A stretch of 64,000 nt of DNA from Psychrobacter sp. Cmf 22.2 (GCF_001921745.1 NZ_MRYA01000001.1:980922-1044921); one strand, 5' to 3'. Positions 43,824 through 54,463 are shown, counted from the stretch's first letter. Made by a program: numbers and translations. The notes: generated by a model not told the origin, from the sequence alone.

Positions 43824-46409
43824 ATGAGCCATCAATCATCCTTATTTGACAGCTACAGTATTCGCCGCGTACGTCCGCCAAAGAACAAAATCGGCACTTC
43901 TGCCAAGCATGATAGTGCAATCAGTCACGTCATGGGAACGGCTACTTATGTGGACGATATTTTAAAGCCACAGGGCACGCTACATCTAGCCGTCGGCAAA
44001 AGCAGTCACGCTCATGCTCGTATAACCAGTATGGATCTCAGCGCAGTCAAAGCGGCTGATGGGGTGATTGATGTTCTAAGCTTTAAGGATTTGCCTGCCC
44101 AAACAGATATCGGAGCGGTATTTGATGGTGAGCCATTGATGGTGGATGAGATTACACAATACGTGGGACAAACGCTTTTTTTAGTCGTGGCAACCACTCA
44201 CCGTGCTGCAAAAAAAGCCGTGCTTAAAGCCGTGATAGAATATGAACCATTATCAGCAATACTGAGTGTTGATGAAGCTTTAGAGCAAGAGCAATTTGTA
44301 CGCCCAAGCCATTTTATGCAGCGCGGTGATATCGATGCCGCACTTGCGAATGCGCCTAAGCGTATCGCAGGCCATATTCATATGCTCGGACAAGAGCATT
44401 TCTATCTTGAAGGGCAGGTGTCATATGTGGTGCCTTGCGATGATGGTGGGCTTGAAGTTTATACTTCATCGCAGCATCCAAGTGAAGTGCAGCAGCTGGT
44501 CGCCGAGGTGACAGATCTGCCATTTCATGCGGTCAATACGGTTGTGCGTAGAATGGGTGGCGGCTTTGGTGGTAAAGAAACTCAAGCAGCTGCTTGGGCA
44601 TGCTTTTGCGGTATCATTGCTAAGCGTCACAATGTACCTGTCAGTATGCGCCTAGATCGCCAAGATGATATGGTTGTGACCGGTAAACGTCACGAATTTG
44701 TCAATCGTTATGAAGTCGGTGTTGATGACTCAGGGCAAATCCTAGGTGTCGATATGCAGCTGGCTGGTCTATGTGGTTATGCACCAGACTTGTCTGATGC
44801 TATCGTTGATCGAGCGATGTTCCACTGTGACAACGCGTATTATTATCCAGCCGCGCACGTGGCAGGTCATCGCTGTAAAACGCACACGGTATCGAACACG
44901 GCCTATCGAGGTTTTGGCGGGCCTCAAGGTCTGATGACTGCCGAATATATGATGGATCATATCGCCTATACTTTAGGCAAAGACCCTCTGCAAGTGCGTT
45001 TGACGAACCTCTACCAGAATGGCCAAAGTACTCATTATGGTCAGCCAATCGAGCATTTTGATTTGGCAAAGATTATGGATACACTGGCATCAGACTGTGA
45101 TTACGATAAGCGCCGTCAGCAGATTATAAGAGCCAATGAGCAAGCCGAAGCTACAGGTAGCGACAAACGTCTTGGTATTGCCCTAACACCTGTCAAGTTT
45201 GGCATCTCGTTTACCGTACAGACATTGAACCAAGCAGGCGCTTTGGTACACATCTATACTGATGGCAGCATCCACCTCAATCATGGCGGGACAGAGATGG
45301 GGCAAGGGCTATTTGTCAAAATCGCTCAAATCGTTGCCAATGAGTTTGCTGTAGATTTGGATACTGTAAAAGTATCCGCAACGCGTACTGACAAAGTACC
45401 CAATACCTCACCGACAGCGGCTTCATCAGGCACCGATATCAACGGTAAAGCCGCGCAAAACGCTTGTTTAACTATTAAAGCCCGCATTGTCGAGTTTGCC
45501 GCTGAGCATTTTTCAGTGGCGAAAAAAGACATACGTTTTGAGCGCAACCATGTTTATATTGGCGACAAGGAAGACTTTACTTTTGCGGAAATGGTACAGT
45601 TAGCGTATCAGCACCGCGTTAGCCTATCTTCTACGGGTTATTATAAAACGCCTAAGATCTTTTATGACCGCTCTAAAGCGTGGGGTCGACCTTTCTTTTA
45701 CTTTGCTTTAGGTGCGGCCTGTTCTGAAGTTGAAATAGATACGTTAACTGGCGAGTATCAAGTACTGCGCTGCGATATCTTGCATGATGCAGGACAGTCG
45801 ATTAACCCTGCTATTGATATTGGTCAGATTGAAGGCGGCTTTGTACAAGGTATGGGATGGCTCACAACAGAGGAGTTGACTTGGGATAAAAAGGGCACAC
45901 TAGCATCTAATAGCCCAGCCAACTATAAGATTCCAACGTCACATGATTTGCCAAAACAATTTAACGTTAAACTATACGATCGTAAAAACGAAGAGCAAAC
46001 TATCTATAACTCTAAAGCAGTTGGTGAGCCGCCTTTTATGCTGGCAGCTAGCGTTTGGTGTGCTATTAACAATGCAGTCGCAAGCTTAAGTGATTATAAA
46101 AAGAACCCCGATCTTACGATGCCAGCAACTCCAGAGGCAGTATTAAAAGCGGTGATGCGTATGCAAGGCGAGCAATGGGAGATTGACACAAACGTAAACT
46201 TTGATGCGCTTGAGAGTTTGACCGAAGATGAGGACAACTGTGGTATTGACGACGATAAAGTTAAGCCACAACTTGTACCGCATGCCGAAGATATCAATCC
46301 GCCAGAGGTCGAAGGTCAGACAGTCGATGACCAACCAGAAGCAATAGAGCACCCTAACGTGGCAGGTGCAAGAGGCCCTGCACATAGTGAACCTACGCAC
46401 AGTGAGTGA
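43824..46409 (+). CDS. xdhB: Xanthine dehydrogenase large subunit (molybdopterin)
   Basis: The 861-residue catalytic subunit carries the molybdenum cofactor. Recognisable segments are the GGGFGGKE loop (near 245-252), TAYRGFGGPQG (about 356), the QG loop GTEMGQGLF (about 490) and SKAVGEPPFMLA near 732-742, whose Glu is the catalytic base in the family. The body ends near 780; a further 75 residues are acidic and Pro-rich, ending HSEPTHSE, and are not part of the usual fold. The xdhC reading frame starts inside this tail, so the extension may have arisen by read-through into the start of xdhC. Confidence 0.95.
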   Translation: MSHQSSLFDSYSIRRVRPPKNKIGTSAKHDSAISHVMGTATYVDDILKPQGTLHLAVGKSSHAHARITSMDLSAVKAADGVIDVLSFKDLPAQTDIGAVFDGEPLMVDEITQYVGQTLFLVVATTHRAAKKAVLKAVIEYEPLSAILSVDEALEQEQFVRPSHFMQRGDIDAALANAPKRIAGHIHMLGQEHFYLEGQVSYVVPCDDGGLEVYTSSQHPSEVQQLVAEVTDLPFHAVNTVVRRMGGGFGGKETQAAAWACFCGIIAKRHNVPVSMRLDRQDDMVVTGKRHEFVNRYEVGVDDSGQILGVDMQLAGLCGYAPDLSDAIVDRAMFHCDNAYYYPAAHVAGHRCKTHTVSNTAYRGFGGPQGLMTAEYMMDHIAYTLGKDPLQVRLTNLYQNGQSTHYGQPIEHFDLAKIMDTLASDCDYDKRRQQIIRANEQAEATGSDKRLGIALTPVKFGISFTVQTLNQAGALVHIYTDGSIHLNHGGTEMGQGLFVKIAQIVANEFAVDLDTVKVSATRTDKVPNTSPTAASSGTDINGKAAQNACLTIKARIVEFAAEHFSVAKKDIRFERNHVYIGDKEDFTFAEMVQLAYQHRVSLSSTGYYKTPKIFYDRSKAWGRPFFYFALGAACSEVEIDTLTGEYQVLRCDILHDAGQSINPAIDIGQIEGGFVQGMGWLTTEELTWDKKGTLASNSPANYKIPTSHDLPKQFNVKLYDRKNEEQTIYNSKAVGEPPFMLAASVWCAINNAVASLSDYKKNPDLTMPATPEAVLKAVMRMQGEQWEIDTNVNFDALESLTEDEDNCGIDDDKVKPQLVPHAEDINPPEVEGQTVDDQPEAIEHPNVAGARGPAHSEPTHSE

Positions 46410-47475
46410 GTTATTGGCAACTCCCACGCGCTGGTATGACGGTTTAGTACAATATCAGCACCAAGGTCTGGCACACGTGTTAGCGACTGTCGTTGCGGTT
46501 AATGGCTCAGCGCCGCGAGCACTACAAGCAAAAATGGTGGTCACACAGGATGGCTACTGCGATACGCTTGGTGGTGGCGGTCTTGAGCATGATGTTATCA
46601 CGACAGCAAGGCAACTGCTAAATGGTGAAATAGACATAACCGTACCAAAAATATCCAAAAGAAACAAAAACGCTAATAAGGACATTGATAACGACAATAA
46701 CGAAGATAACGACAATGAGTCAAAGCCATCTAAAACGGTAAGACGCGATGCTGTCTATACGAAGCATTATCCGCTAGGTGCAAAGCTGGCACAGTGCTGC
46801 GGTGGTAGTGTCACTGTCATGTTTGAATGTTTTAATATAACGCCGCCAATGTCGATATTGGTATTTGGGGCAGGGCACGTGGCAGCAGCGTTGATGACGA
46901 TACTGGCAGAGCTGCCTTGCCAGGTGGATTGGGTAGACAGTCGTCCTGAAATGTTTGAGCGTTATTTATTAGATAAATCTCATTTGCCAAACAAATCTAT
47001 TCAAACCGAAGGTTTATCTCAAGGATTAGAAACCCAGTCTAGCTTAAATCAGCCTAAACTTTATAATCTTCCTGCCCATATCCGTGCGCATATTGATGAT
47101 GATCCTGTTGATTTTATTTATCCGTTTATTGAACCATTTAAACAAAGCGGTCAGCGTTTTATCCTAGTGATGACCCATGATCATAGTCTTGATTTTGAAT
47201 TGATACGTGCAGCTTTAGATGCTGGTTTAGACGCAAATAATAGTTTGGCGACTAGTCCTAATAATAATTCAGAAATATTAATGCCTTATATCGGTTGTAT
47301 TGGCTCGGCAACTAAAGCCGCGCGTTTTAAAAACCGGCTGCTGCAACGTGACTATGATGAGAAGGTAGTTGATAAACTAACTATGCCAATAGGATTACCA
47401 ATCGGTGGTAAAGAGCCAATGGCTGTTGCCGTATCTATTACTGCACAAATTTTGCAACATTATCATCAGCTGTAA
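46387..47475 (+). CDS. xdhC: Xanthine dehydrogenase accessory protein XdhC
   Basis: XdhC binds and protects molybdenum cofactor, helps sulfurate it and inserts it into XdhB. The product has the XdhC N-terminal domain (VVAVNGSAPRALQAKMVV, GGGGLEHDVI, CCGGSVTVMFE) and a C-terminal Rossmann-like domain (VFGAGHVAAALMTIL ... YIGCIGSATKAARF). The start is unclear: in-frame GTG codons lie at 46366, 46387 and 46402, all overlapping xdhB. I use 46387 because AGAGG lies 11 bases before it. A charged insert (about 95-120, Asn/Asp/Lys-rich) splits the first domain. Confidence 0.9.
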   Translation: MNLRTVSELLATPTRWYDGLVQYQHQGLAHVLATVVAVNGSAPRALQAKMVVTQDGYCDTLGGGGLEHDVITTARQLLNGEIDITVPKISKRNKNANKDIDNDNNEDNDNESKPSKTVRRDAVYTKHYPLGAKLAQCCGGSVTVMFECFNITPPMSILVFGAGHVAAALMTILAELPCQVDWVDSRPEMFERYLLDKSHLPNKSIQTEGLSQGLETQSSLNQPKLYNLPAHIRAHIDDDPVDFIYPFIEPFKQSGQRFILVMTHDHSLDFELIRAALDAGLDANNSLATSPNNNSEILMPYIGCIGSATKAARFKNRLLQRDYDEKVVDKLTMPIGLPIGGKEPMAVAVSITAQILQHYHQL

Positions 47476-47613
47476 TTACAAATTTTCTACTTTTAACTAT
47501 TTAACTTTATTATTACATTGTAAAAGTAAAATGCTGGGCTAAATACGCCAGCCTACAAAAGTTTATACTAATTGGCTATATAATTGATTTATTCTAGAAG
47601 TGTTACAGTGCTT

Positions 47614-47677
47614 CTGGTATAGATTTGATGCAGCCTCTGTCTGCGAAGGCACAGTACGCAAGTAAAAACTATACCAG
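47614..47677. repeat. Palindromic element with CTGGTATAG ends
   Basis: CTGGTATAG (47614-47622) and CTATACCAG (47669-47677) are perfect inverted ends of a 64-bp unit, with CTGT/ACAG pairing inside. Just upstream AGAAG/CTTCT (47597-47614) and GCTGG/CCAGC (about 47532-47551, followed by CCTACAAAA) form more hairpins. The packing of hairpins in the 262-bp xdhC-guaD spacer suggests one or two dispersed palindromic elements; no other copy is in the window. Confidence 0.55.
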
Positions 47678-47737
47678 TAGTACGTTGATATGAATTTACT
47701 TCTTGATTAGCAGCATTATGCCCTACGAGACTCCCAA

Positions 47738-49177
47738 ATGACCCTACACATTTACCAAGCGCAGCTCCTGCACTATCTTACCGAAGATGATCTGAATCAA
47801 AGGGCTGAGTGTGCGCACGCTGAAAAATCTAACTCAACATCTTCTAATTATTTAAATACAACAACTGTTGCAACTGTTGATAAAAATATAACGCTACTAC
47901 CAGTCATTGCGGGCATGAACGTTTATCCTGAGTATATTGCTAAGGGTGCGCTGGTTGTCGACGATGTGACAGGCCACATTGTAGATTATGGTAGTAGCGA
48001 AACAATACTAGCGAATTATGCTCAAACTAATGATCAAGCACTGGTAAAGATTCATAATTATCGAGATAAGCTGATTATGCCGGGATTCATCGATACCCAT
48101 GTGCACTATCCGCAGATAGATATGATTGCAGCTTACGGTGAGCAGCTACTCGATTGGCTTAATAATTATACTTTTGTCACTGAAGCCAATTTTGGTGATC
48201 CAAAGGTTGCCCATGATACCGCGCAATTCTTCTTAAACCAGTTACTCGCCAATGGTACAACCAGCGCCATGGTGTTCTCTACTAGCCATCCTGAGTCCGC
48301 AGAAGCCTTTTTTACTGAAAGTCACAGGCTTAATACCCGCATGATTACGGGTAATGTGTTGATGGACCAAAACGCGCCGAAGCATCTTTGTGTCTCTGCT
48401 GAACAGAGCATTCAAGACACGCAAAACATTATTAATAACTGGCATGGACATGGACGTCAACATGTGGCCATTACCCCAAGGTTTGCGATTACCTCAACGC
48501 CAAAACAGCTGCAATTGGCAGGCGAGTTATATGCCAGCTATGACACTGTTTATCTACAAACACATCTGGCAGAAAACCGTGATGAAGTGGCTTTTGTACG
48601 TAAGCTCTATCCCAATCATAAAGGTTATCTCGATGTCTATGCAGATATGGGGCTACTGGGTCGGTATACTACCTTGGCACATGGTATCTACCTTGAGACT
48701 CCAGAATATGAAAAGCTATGCGAGACTGGCACACAAATAGCGCATTGTCCAACGTCCAACCTATTTTTGGGTAGCGGATTATTTGATTTGCCTAAAACGT
48801 TAAGTTATACCGGCGTTAGTATTGCTACTGATGTAGGGGCGGGGACCAGTTTATCGATGCTAACGACTTTAAATGAAGCGTATAAAGTTCAGCAGCTACA
48901 AAACAACCAACTGTCCGCTCATCAAGGGTTATATCAAATTACTTTAGGCAATGCTCAATCACTACTGCTGGACGATAAAATCGGTAACTTTGTGCCGAAT
49001 AAAGAAGCGGATTTTGTCGTGATAGATATGGCAGCAACGCCTTTGTTAGAAAGACGTATGGCGCAGACTAAAACCCTTGAAGAACGATTATTTGTATTGA
49101 TGATGATCGGTGATGATAGGGTAATTGATGAGACGGTCATTGCGGGAGTAAGTTGTTATAAATCGCGGTCATTTTAG
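47738..49177 (+). CDS. guaD: Guanine deaminase
   Basis: This enzyme converts guanine to xanthine, feeding the xanthine dehydrogenase encoded just upstream. The 479-residue amidohydrolase has the zinc motif GFIDTHVHYPQ (His121, His123), TLAHGIYL and HCPTSNLFLGSGLFDL, and DVGAGTSLSML with the metal Asp. Length is near the usual 430-450, with an N-terminal polar insert (about 27-50). Position after xdhABC completes a purine-degrading set. Confidence 0.94.
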   Translation: MTLHIYQAQLLHYLTEDDLNQRAECAHAEKSNSTSSNYLNTTTVATVDKNITLLPVIAGMNVYPEYIAKGALVVDDVTGHIVDYGSSETILANYAQTNDQALVKIHNYRDKLIMPGFIDTHVHYPQIDMIAAYGEQLLDWLNNYTFVTEANFGDPKVAHDTAQFFLNQLLANGTTSAMVFSTSHPESAEAFFTESHRLNTRMITGNVLMDQNAPKHLCVSAEQSIQDTQNIINNWHGHGRQHVAITPRFAITSTPKQLQLAGELYASYDTVYLQTHLAENRDEVAFVRKLYPNHKGYLDVYADMGLLGRYTTLAHGIYLETPEYEKLCETGTQIAHCPTSNLFLGSGLFDLPKTLSYTGVSIATDVGAGTSLSMLTTLNEAYKVQQLQNNQLSAHQGLYQITLGNAQSLLLDDKIGNFVPNKEADFVVIDMAATPLLERRMAQTKTLEERLFVLMMIGDDRVIDETVIAGVSCYKSRSF

Positions 49178-49377
49178 ATTTAAAGCAACTTAACGCTTAT
49201 AAAGCAGTAGCTAAATTGACTTCAATAAATGTTATATTGGTTCGTAACGACTATTTTCATAGTGGCTATTAATGATAGTCATGAACTTGCAGAGGTTAAT
49301 GACGATAAAACTATTCTCTGTCGGTGCCATGATTAAACGCTTAACACGTCCAAAAAGTTTAAGGAAGTTACCATAAT

Positions 49378-49695
49378 ATGGCTTTAGATATGTACTTTAA
49401 AAACGGCATGATTCGCAAAACGCGTTGCCAAATATCGAATGATCTAGTGCCCACTCTTTATCAGATTCATAACAATGCCAGCTTTCCGCAATTGACTTGG
49501 CTGATTGATAATCTTTATAGAAGTCCGCAGATTGAACCTGATATCGCACAAGCCTTGGCTGATGAGATGGTAGTGTTTGAAAGATTGATACTCTCGCTGC
49601 ATCTGCCTTTTCCTAAGCTGTCACTACAAAAGCTACATGCTTTTTTTACAGGCGCGGCGAGCCGTCAACAGATCATTTATACCAGTAGCGACTGA
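49378..49695 (+). CDS. Small conserved-looking protein of unknown function
   Basis: This 105-residue protein follows guaD on the same strand, 200 bp away, with AAGGAAG before the ATG. It has no signal peptide or membrane segment and looks mainly helical (YQIHNNASFPQLTWLIDNLY, IAQALADEMVVFERLILSLHLPF). I do not recognise a family. A strong ribosome site and ordinary composition support translation. Confidence 0.65.
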   Translation: MALDMYFKNGMIRKTRCQISNDLVPTLYQIHNNASFPQLTWLIDNLYRSPQIEPDIAQALADEMVVFERLILSLHLPFPKLSLQKLHAFFTGAASRQQIIYTSSD

Positions 49696-49936
49696 CTTTA
49701 TAGTTTAGCAGGTGTTTATTTGCTCACAACGAATAGGTACGTCTCACTTATGCGCTACCAATTTAGCCACTGCTGATTGAATATAAATCTGTGGCTGAGG
49801 AGTATGAAAGACCTTTCATGATTTAACCGTTATCAACCAAATACTACAATCACCTTGCATCACAAACCATCTTGAATCACACCCGCATAACCTCCATAAT
49901 CTAAGCACTCTCTTATAATAAATAGCCTAAGCAAAT

Positions 49937-52900
49937 ATGCCGAATCAAACTGAAAAATTGCAACACACCAAAATACAAACAGACAACAATTCTCAATTAG
50001 ATGTCGAAAGTACAGCAGCGCAGGCCGCTGCCGGTACGATGAGTAAAGTCGATACTTCTGATTTACCCGTCCTTGCCAAAGACAGCTATTATCTTGGGCG
50101 TTTGGAGCGCGAGCTGGCACGTGCCGCTGTGGCCAAAAATAAAGCAGCCAATAGCAACGCTCACAAAAGCGACTCGCCTAAAGCGGCAGAAATCATGAGC
50201 AAAAAACGTGCGCAATACGAAAAAATAAAAACCCGCTCACAGCAAGCGGTGCAAGCGCGTATCGATAGTATTCCAGACAATTTGCCTACGACCTTAAACC
50301 TAGATCTACCTGTCAGTCAGCGCGCTGATGACATCGTGCAAGCCATCATTGACAACCAAGTCATCATCGTCGCAGGTGAGACAGGGTCTGGTAAAACCAC
50401 GCAATTGCCGAAGCTGGCGATGCTGGCAGGGCGCGGCATCACGGGGCAAATAGGGCATACCCAGCCGCGTAGGCTTGCGGCTCGTAGCGTAGCCAACCGT
50501 ATCGCTGAGGAGCTTGGCGAGCAGCTTGGTCATACCGTCAGTTTTAAGATTCGCTTTAATGAGCAGGGTACGGCGCAATCGGTCGTGAAGTTGATGACCG
50601 ATGGTATCTTATTGGCCGAACTCGGTCATGACCGGTTTTTGAGTAAATACGATACTATCATCATCGATGAGGCGCATGAGCGTAGTCTAAACATTGACTT
50701 TATCATGGGCTATCTAAAAAAACTGCTACCCAAACGCCCTGATTTAAAAGTCATTATTACCTCAGCAACCCTCGATACCAAGCGTTTTAGTGAATACTTT
50801 AGCCGTTATGATAGTAAGCTCAAGCGTAATGTCCCGGCGCCGATTTTTAATGTCGAAGGCCGCAGTTACCCTGTTGAGGTACGCTATCGTCCGCTGACCG
50901 ATGAGCCAGTGGGTAGCTCAGATGACGATAGCTACGATGATTTTGAAGAAAATCTACCGCGTGCGGTGGTTGCCGCTGTCGAAGAATGCTTTAGCGATGC
51001 GCAAAATAAAGGTCATGCCGACCAAGCAGATATTTTGATATTTGCGGCGACAGAAGCGGAGATTCGTGAGCTGCAAGATGTGCTTGAGCGTCATGGACCC
51101 AAGCACACCGAAGTGTTGCCACTGTTTGCACGGCAGACTTATGAAGAGCAGCAGCGTATCTTTCAGCCGTCAGGTCGCGGTAGGCGTATTGTGATTGCTA
51201 CCAACGTCGCTGAAACGGCGTTGACGGTACCTGGTATTCGCTACGTGATTGACTTAGGGTTTGCGCGGATTTCGCGTTATTCGTATCGCTCACGCGTCCA
51301 GCGCCTGCCGATCGAAGCCATCTCACAAGCGGCTGCCAATCAGCGTAAAGGCCGCTGTGGCCGTGTCGCGCCAGGCGTTTGTATTCGTCTGTATTCTGAG
51401 GAGGACTTTAGCGGTCGTCCAGAGTTTACCGAGCCTGAGATACTACGCACCAACCTTGCCTCCGTGATTTTGCAGATGGCCAACTTGCGCTTAGGCAGTG
51501 TCGATGATTTTGCTTTTATTGAGCCGCCAGATAGCCGACTGGTCACCGATGGGCATAAACTGCTCGATGAGCTAGGCGCGATTACCTCTAAAAGCGACAA
51601 AGCACCCAGCCCTGCCAAGCGCTCCAAGGGCCTTACTCAGCTGCGTCTAACTGCAACTGGGCAAAAAATGGCACGCATGCCAATCGATCCAAGGCTGGCG
51701 CGTATGCTGGTGGCAGGTAGCGACTTTGATTGTATCCGTGAGATGCTCATCGTTGTCGCCGCTCTTGCTGTACAAGATCCGCGCGAGCGCCCCGCCAATA
51801 AACGCCAGCAGGCGGATCAAAAGCATGCTGAGTTTCGTCAAGATAACTCTGACTTTTTATTTTACCTTAGCCTCTGGAAAGCGCTGTTTGAAAAGGATGC
51901 AGACGGCAATAAATTGTCTGGCAATCAGCGCAAACAGTTTGCCAAAAAACACTATCTGAGCTTCCCGCGCGTGCGTGAATGGAGTCAGACTCATCGGCAG
52001 TTGCTGCAGATGGTCACGGATCTTAAGCTTGCAGATGACAAAGGCGATAAAAAAGAGGCGGGTAGTAGTGACCCTACCAGTGTGGAAGATGAGGAAGTCA
52101 AAGCGGTCAAATATGCCAATTTGCATCGCGCATTATTGACGGGGCTGCTCTCGACCATCGCGCATAAGACGGAAAATCGCGGTGAGTATTTAGCAGCGCG
52201 CCAGCAAAAAGCCAAAATATTCCCAGCCAGTACCGTGTTTAAACAAGTACCGCCTTGGGTCATGGCCTTTGAGATGGTTGAAACCTCGCAAGTCTTTATG
52301 CGTACCGTTGCCAAGATTGAACCTGAGTGGATCATCTCCGCGGCAGGTAACTTATTGAAGTATCATTATTTTGAGCCGCATTGGTCCAAGAAAACAGGCC
52401 GCGTCAAAGCTTACGCACAGATTAGTTTGTTTGGACTGATTATTGTTAGTAAGCAGCTGACCAACTATGAGCAGGTCAACTTAGCAGAGTCGCGGGAGAT
52501 ATTTATCCGTGACGGTTTAGTAACGGGTAATTTGGGTCGGCAAGCGCCGTTTTTGCAGCACAATATGGACAAAATCGCCCATGTTGAGCGTATCGAAGAC
52601 AAATTGCGTCGCCGCGATTTACTTGTCGATGAAGAGGCGCTGTATCAGTTTTATGACAAAAAAATCCCCGAGCATGTCGCTAGTCGCAAAGCCTTTGAGG
52701 ACTGGCGCGCTGAGGTAGAAAAAAACGATAGTAAATATCTGTTTTTTACCGATGATGACGTGCTCAACAGCCAAGCACCGACCACAGGCGACTTCCCAGA
52801 AGTGTGGAAGCTGGGTGACTTAAAGCTGCCGCTACGTTATGTCTTTGATCCATCAAGCGATGACGATGGCGTGACTATTCGCGTGCCGCTTGTCGCATTG

Positions 52901-54175
52901 CCGCAGCTTGATGCCATTGAGCTGCTGTGGGGCGTGCCCGGTTGGCGCTATGAGCTGGTATTACAACTGCTAAAGTCATTGCCAAAAGACATCCGCCGGC
53001 AGATCGTACCGATTCCTGATACGGCAGACAGTCTCTTTGATGAGCTACAGCAAGAGGGCGGACAAGGGCTACTCAAGCAGCTATGCCAAGCGCTAAATCG
53101 TCGCGGCATTATGTCAGTGACCGAAGCGAGCTTTAATCCGGCCAGCATTGATCGTTATTTGCAGCCACAAATCTGTGTGGTCGATGACAAAAACCGCATC
53201 ATCGAAAAAGGCCGCGACCTGCAAACGCTACAGATTCGTCATGCTCAAGAGACCCGTCAAGCAGTCAATGAGCAGCAAGGCGCACACACGGACTTCCCTG
53301 AGCATTTTGCCTTTAGTAAAAACCATCATAGCGCAGGCGTAGTGATGAAGCAGTTTGCTGCCTTGGTCGCAGATGAGGCGGGCGAGGCGGTATCGATTCA
53401 TCAATACACCGATGTAAATGCGGCACTGCAGGCGCATCGTATCGGGGTTTTGACTTTGATTAAAGGCAAGCTGGGTGCCAAAAGAAAGCAGCTGACCAGT
53501 CAAATCGATAAGATCTTTAAATTGGCCTTTGCCCCGCTGGGTGATATGGAAGCCCTAAAGACCATTGTGATTGATGCGACACTTGATGCCACGCTTGAGG
53601 AGCATTATGTCTTATTTGATCATAGTGAGGATTTGCCTGAGAGCGCCGATGATGCGGCAGTTGAACTGAGCGAAGAGCTACCCTTTACCGCAGAGGAGTA
53701 TGCAAAGACGCTCGATGCCGTTGTTAGCAATTTTTTATTGACGGGTCAGAGTGTCATCAAAACCCTCAAAAACGTCTATACGCGCTGGCAACGTATTCGT
53801 CAGAGCTTACTCATGCTGGATCGGGAGATATTTGGCGAGTCTATCGATGATATCGAAGATCAGCTTGAGGACTTGCATTTGTCTGATTTTGTTTATCGGA
53901 TGGATTACAGTCAGTGGCAGCAGTATCCGCGCTATCTTGAGGCGCTAGAGATTCGTATCGAACGTCTGGAGCACAACCTCGAGGCTGATCTCGATGGGGT
54001 TTATGCGCTCGATGTGCACATGGAGCGACTGGGCAATCGCGCTAGCGATAAGGCCATCAGTGAATATCGCTGGATGGTGGAAGAGTATCGTATCCAACTC
54101 TTTGCCCAGCCAATGAAAACGCGTATGGCTGTATCACCGAAACGCCTGAGTAAGCTGTGGGACAAGGTGAGTTAA
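49937..54175 (+). CDS. hrpA: ATP-dependent RNA helicase HrpA
   Basis: HrpA is a DEAH-box helicase that rescues stalled or collided ribosomes. The 1412-residue protein shows Walker A GETGSGKT (about 146-153), DEAH (about 244), SATL, and motif VI QRKGRCGR, then the HA2/OB-fold and the long C-terminal DUF3418 region. It is about 110 residues longer than E. coli HrpA, mostly from an N-terminal Ala/Lys-rich extension and an inserted loop near 700 (DKKEAGSSDPTSVEDEE). Confidence 0.96.
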   Translation: MPNQTEKLQHTKIQTDNNSQLDVESTAAQAAAGTMSKVDTSDLPVLAKDSYYLGRLERELARAAVAKNKAANSNAHKSDSPKAAEIMSKKRAQYEKIKTRSQQAVQARIDSIPDNLPTTLNLDLPVSQRADDIVQAIIDNQVIIVAGETGSGKTTQLPKLAMLAGRGITGQIGHTQPRRLAARSVANRIAEELGEQLGHTVSFKIRFNEQGTAQSVVKLMTDGILLAELGHDRFLSKYDTIIIDEAHERSLNIDFIMGYLKKLLPKRPDLKVIITSATLDTKRFSEYFSRYDSKLKRNVPAPIFNVEGRSYPVEVRYRPLTDEPVGSSDDDSYDDFEENLPRAVVAAVEECFSDAQNKGHADQADILIFAATEAEIRELQDVLERHGPKHTEVLPLFARQTYEEQQRIFQPSGRGRRIVIATNVAETALTVPGIRYVIDLGFARISRYSYRSRVQRLPIEAISQAAANQRKGRCGRVAPGVCIRLYSEEDFSGRPEFTEPEILRTNLASVILQMANLRLGSVDDFAFIEPPDSRLVTDGHKLLDELGAITSKSDKAPSPAKRSKGLTQLRLTATGQKMARMPIDPRLARMLVAGSDFDCIREMLIVVAALAVQDPRERPANKRQQADQKHAEFRQDNSDFLFYLSLWKALFEKDADGNKLSGNQRKQFAKKHYLSFPRVREWSQTHRQLLQMVTDLKLADDKGDKKEAGSSDPTSVEDEEVKAVKYANLHRALLTGLLSTIAHKTENRGEYLAARQQKAKIFPASTVFKQVPPWVMAFEMVETSQVFMRTVAKIEPEWIISAAGNLLKYHYFEPHWSKKTGRVKAYAQISLFGLIIVSKQLTNYEQVNLAESREIFIRDGLVTGNLGRQAPFLQHNMDKIAHVERIEDKLRRRDLLVDEEALYQFYDKKIPEHVASRKAFEDWRAEVEKNDSKYLFFTDDDVLNSQAPTTGDFPEVWKLGDLKLPLRYVFDPSSDDDGVTIRVPLVALPQLDAIELLWGVPGWRYELVLQLLKSLPKDIRRQIVPIPDTADSLFDELQQEGGQGLLKQLCQALNRRGIMSVTEASFNPASIDRYLQPQICVVDDKNRIIEKGRDLQTLQIRHAQETRQAVNEQQGAHTDFPEHFAFSKNHHSAGVVMKQFAALVADEAGEAVSIHQYTDVNAALQAHRIGVLTLIKGKLGAKRKQLTSQIDKIFKLAFAPLGDMEALKTIVIDATLDATLEEHYVLFDHSEDLPESADDAAVELSEELPFTAEEYAKTLDAVVSNFLLTGQSVIKTLKNVYTRWQRIRQSLLMLDREIFGESIDDIEDQLEDLHLSDFVYRMDYSQWQQYPRYLEALEIRIERLEHNLEADLDGVYALDVHMERLGNRASDKAISEYRWMVEEYRIQLFAQPMKTRMAVSPKRLSKLWDKVS

Positions 54176-54212
54176 TAAACAGCTCGTCGATTACATGCTT
54201 GCCTAACACAAT

Positions 54213-54250
54213 AAAAAAGGCTGGACTAGCAAGCGCTAATCCAGCCTTTT
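54213..54250 (+). terminator. hrpA terminator
   Basis: AAAAGGCTGG and CCAGCCTTTT pair, with TAGC/GCTA extending the inner stem. It is 40 bases past the hrpA stop. Confidence 0.9.
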
Positions 54251-54463
54251 ACTTTATGAATAACCCTTGACAGCGCTAATCCTGTCTTTGTACAGATTAT
54301 ATAAGTAACGAGTAATAACATTCTCACGAACTTTGGTTGTTATCTCATGTAGCTATAAAGATAGGTGATCTCATCTTTAACATTGTGGTTCCTATTGCGC
54401 CTTACCCACGGTACTATAACTGTAATAATTAGCATGCTAAATAAAATAGAAAAGGAAAGCGAC

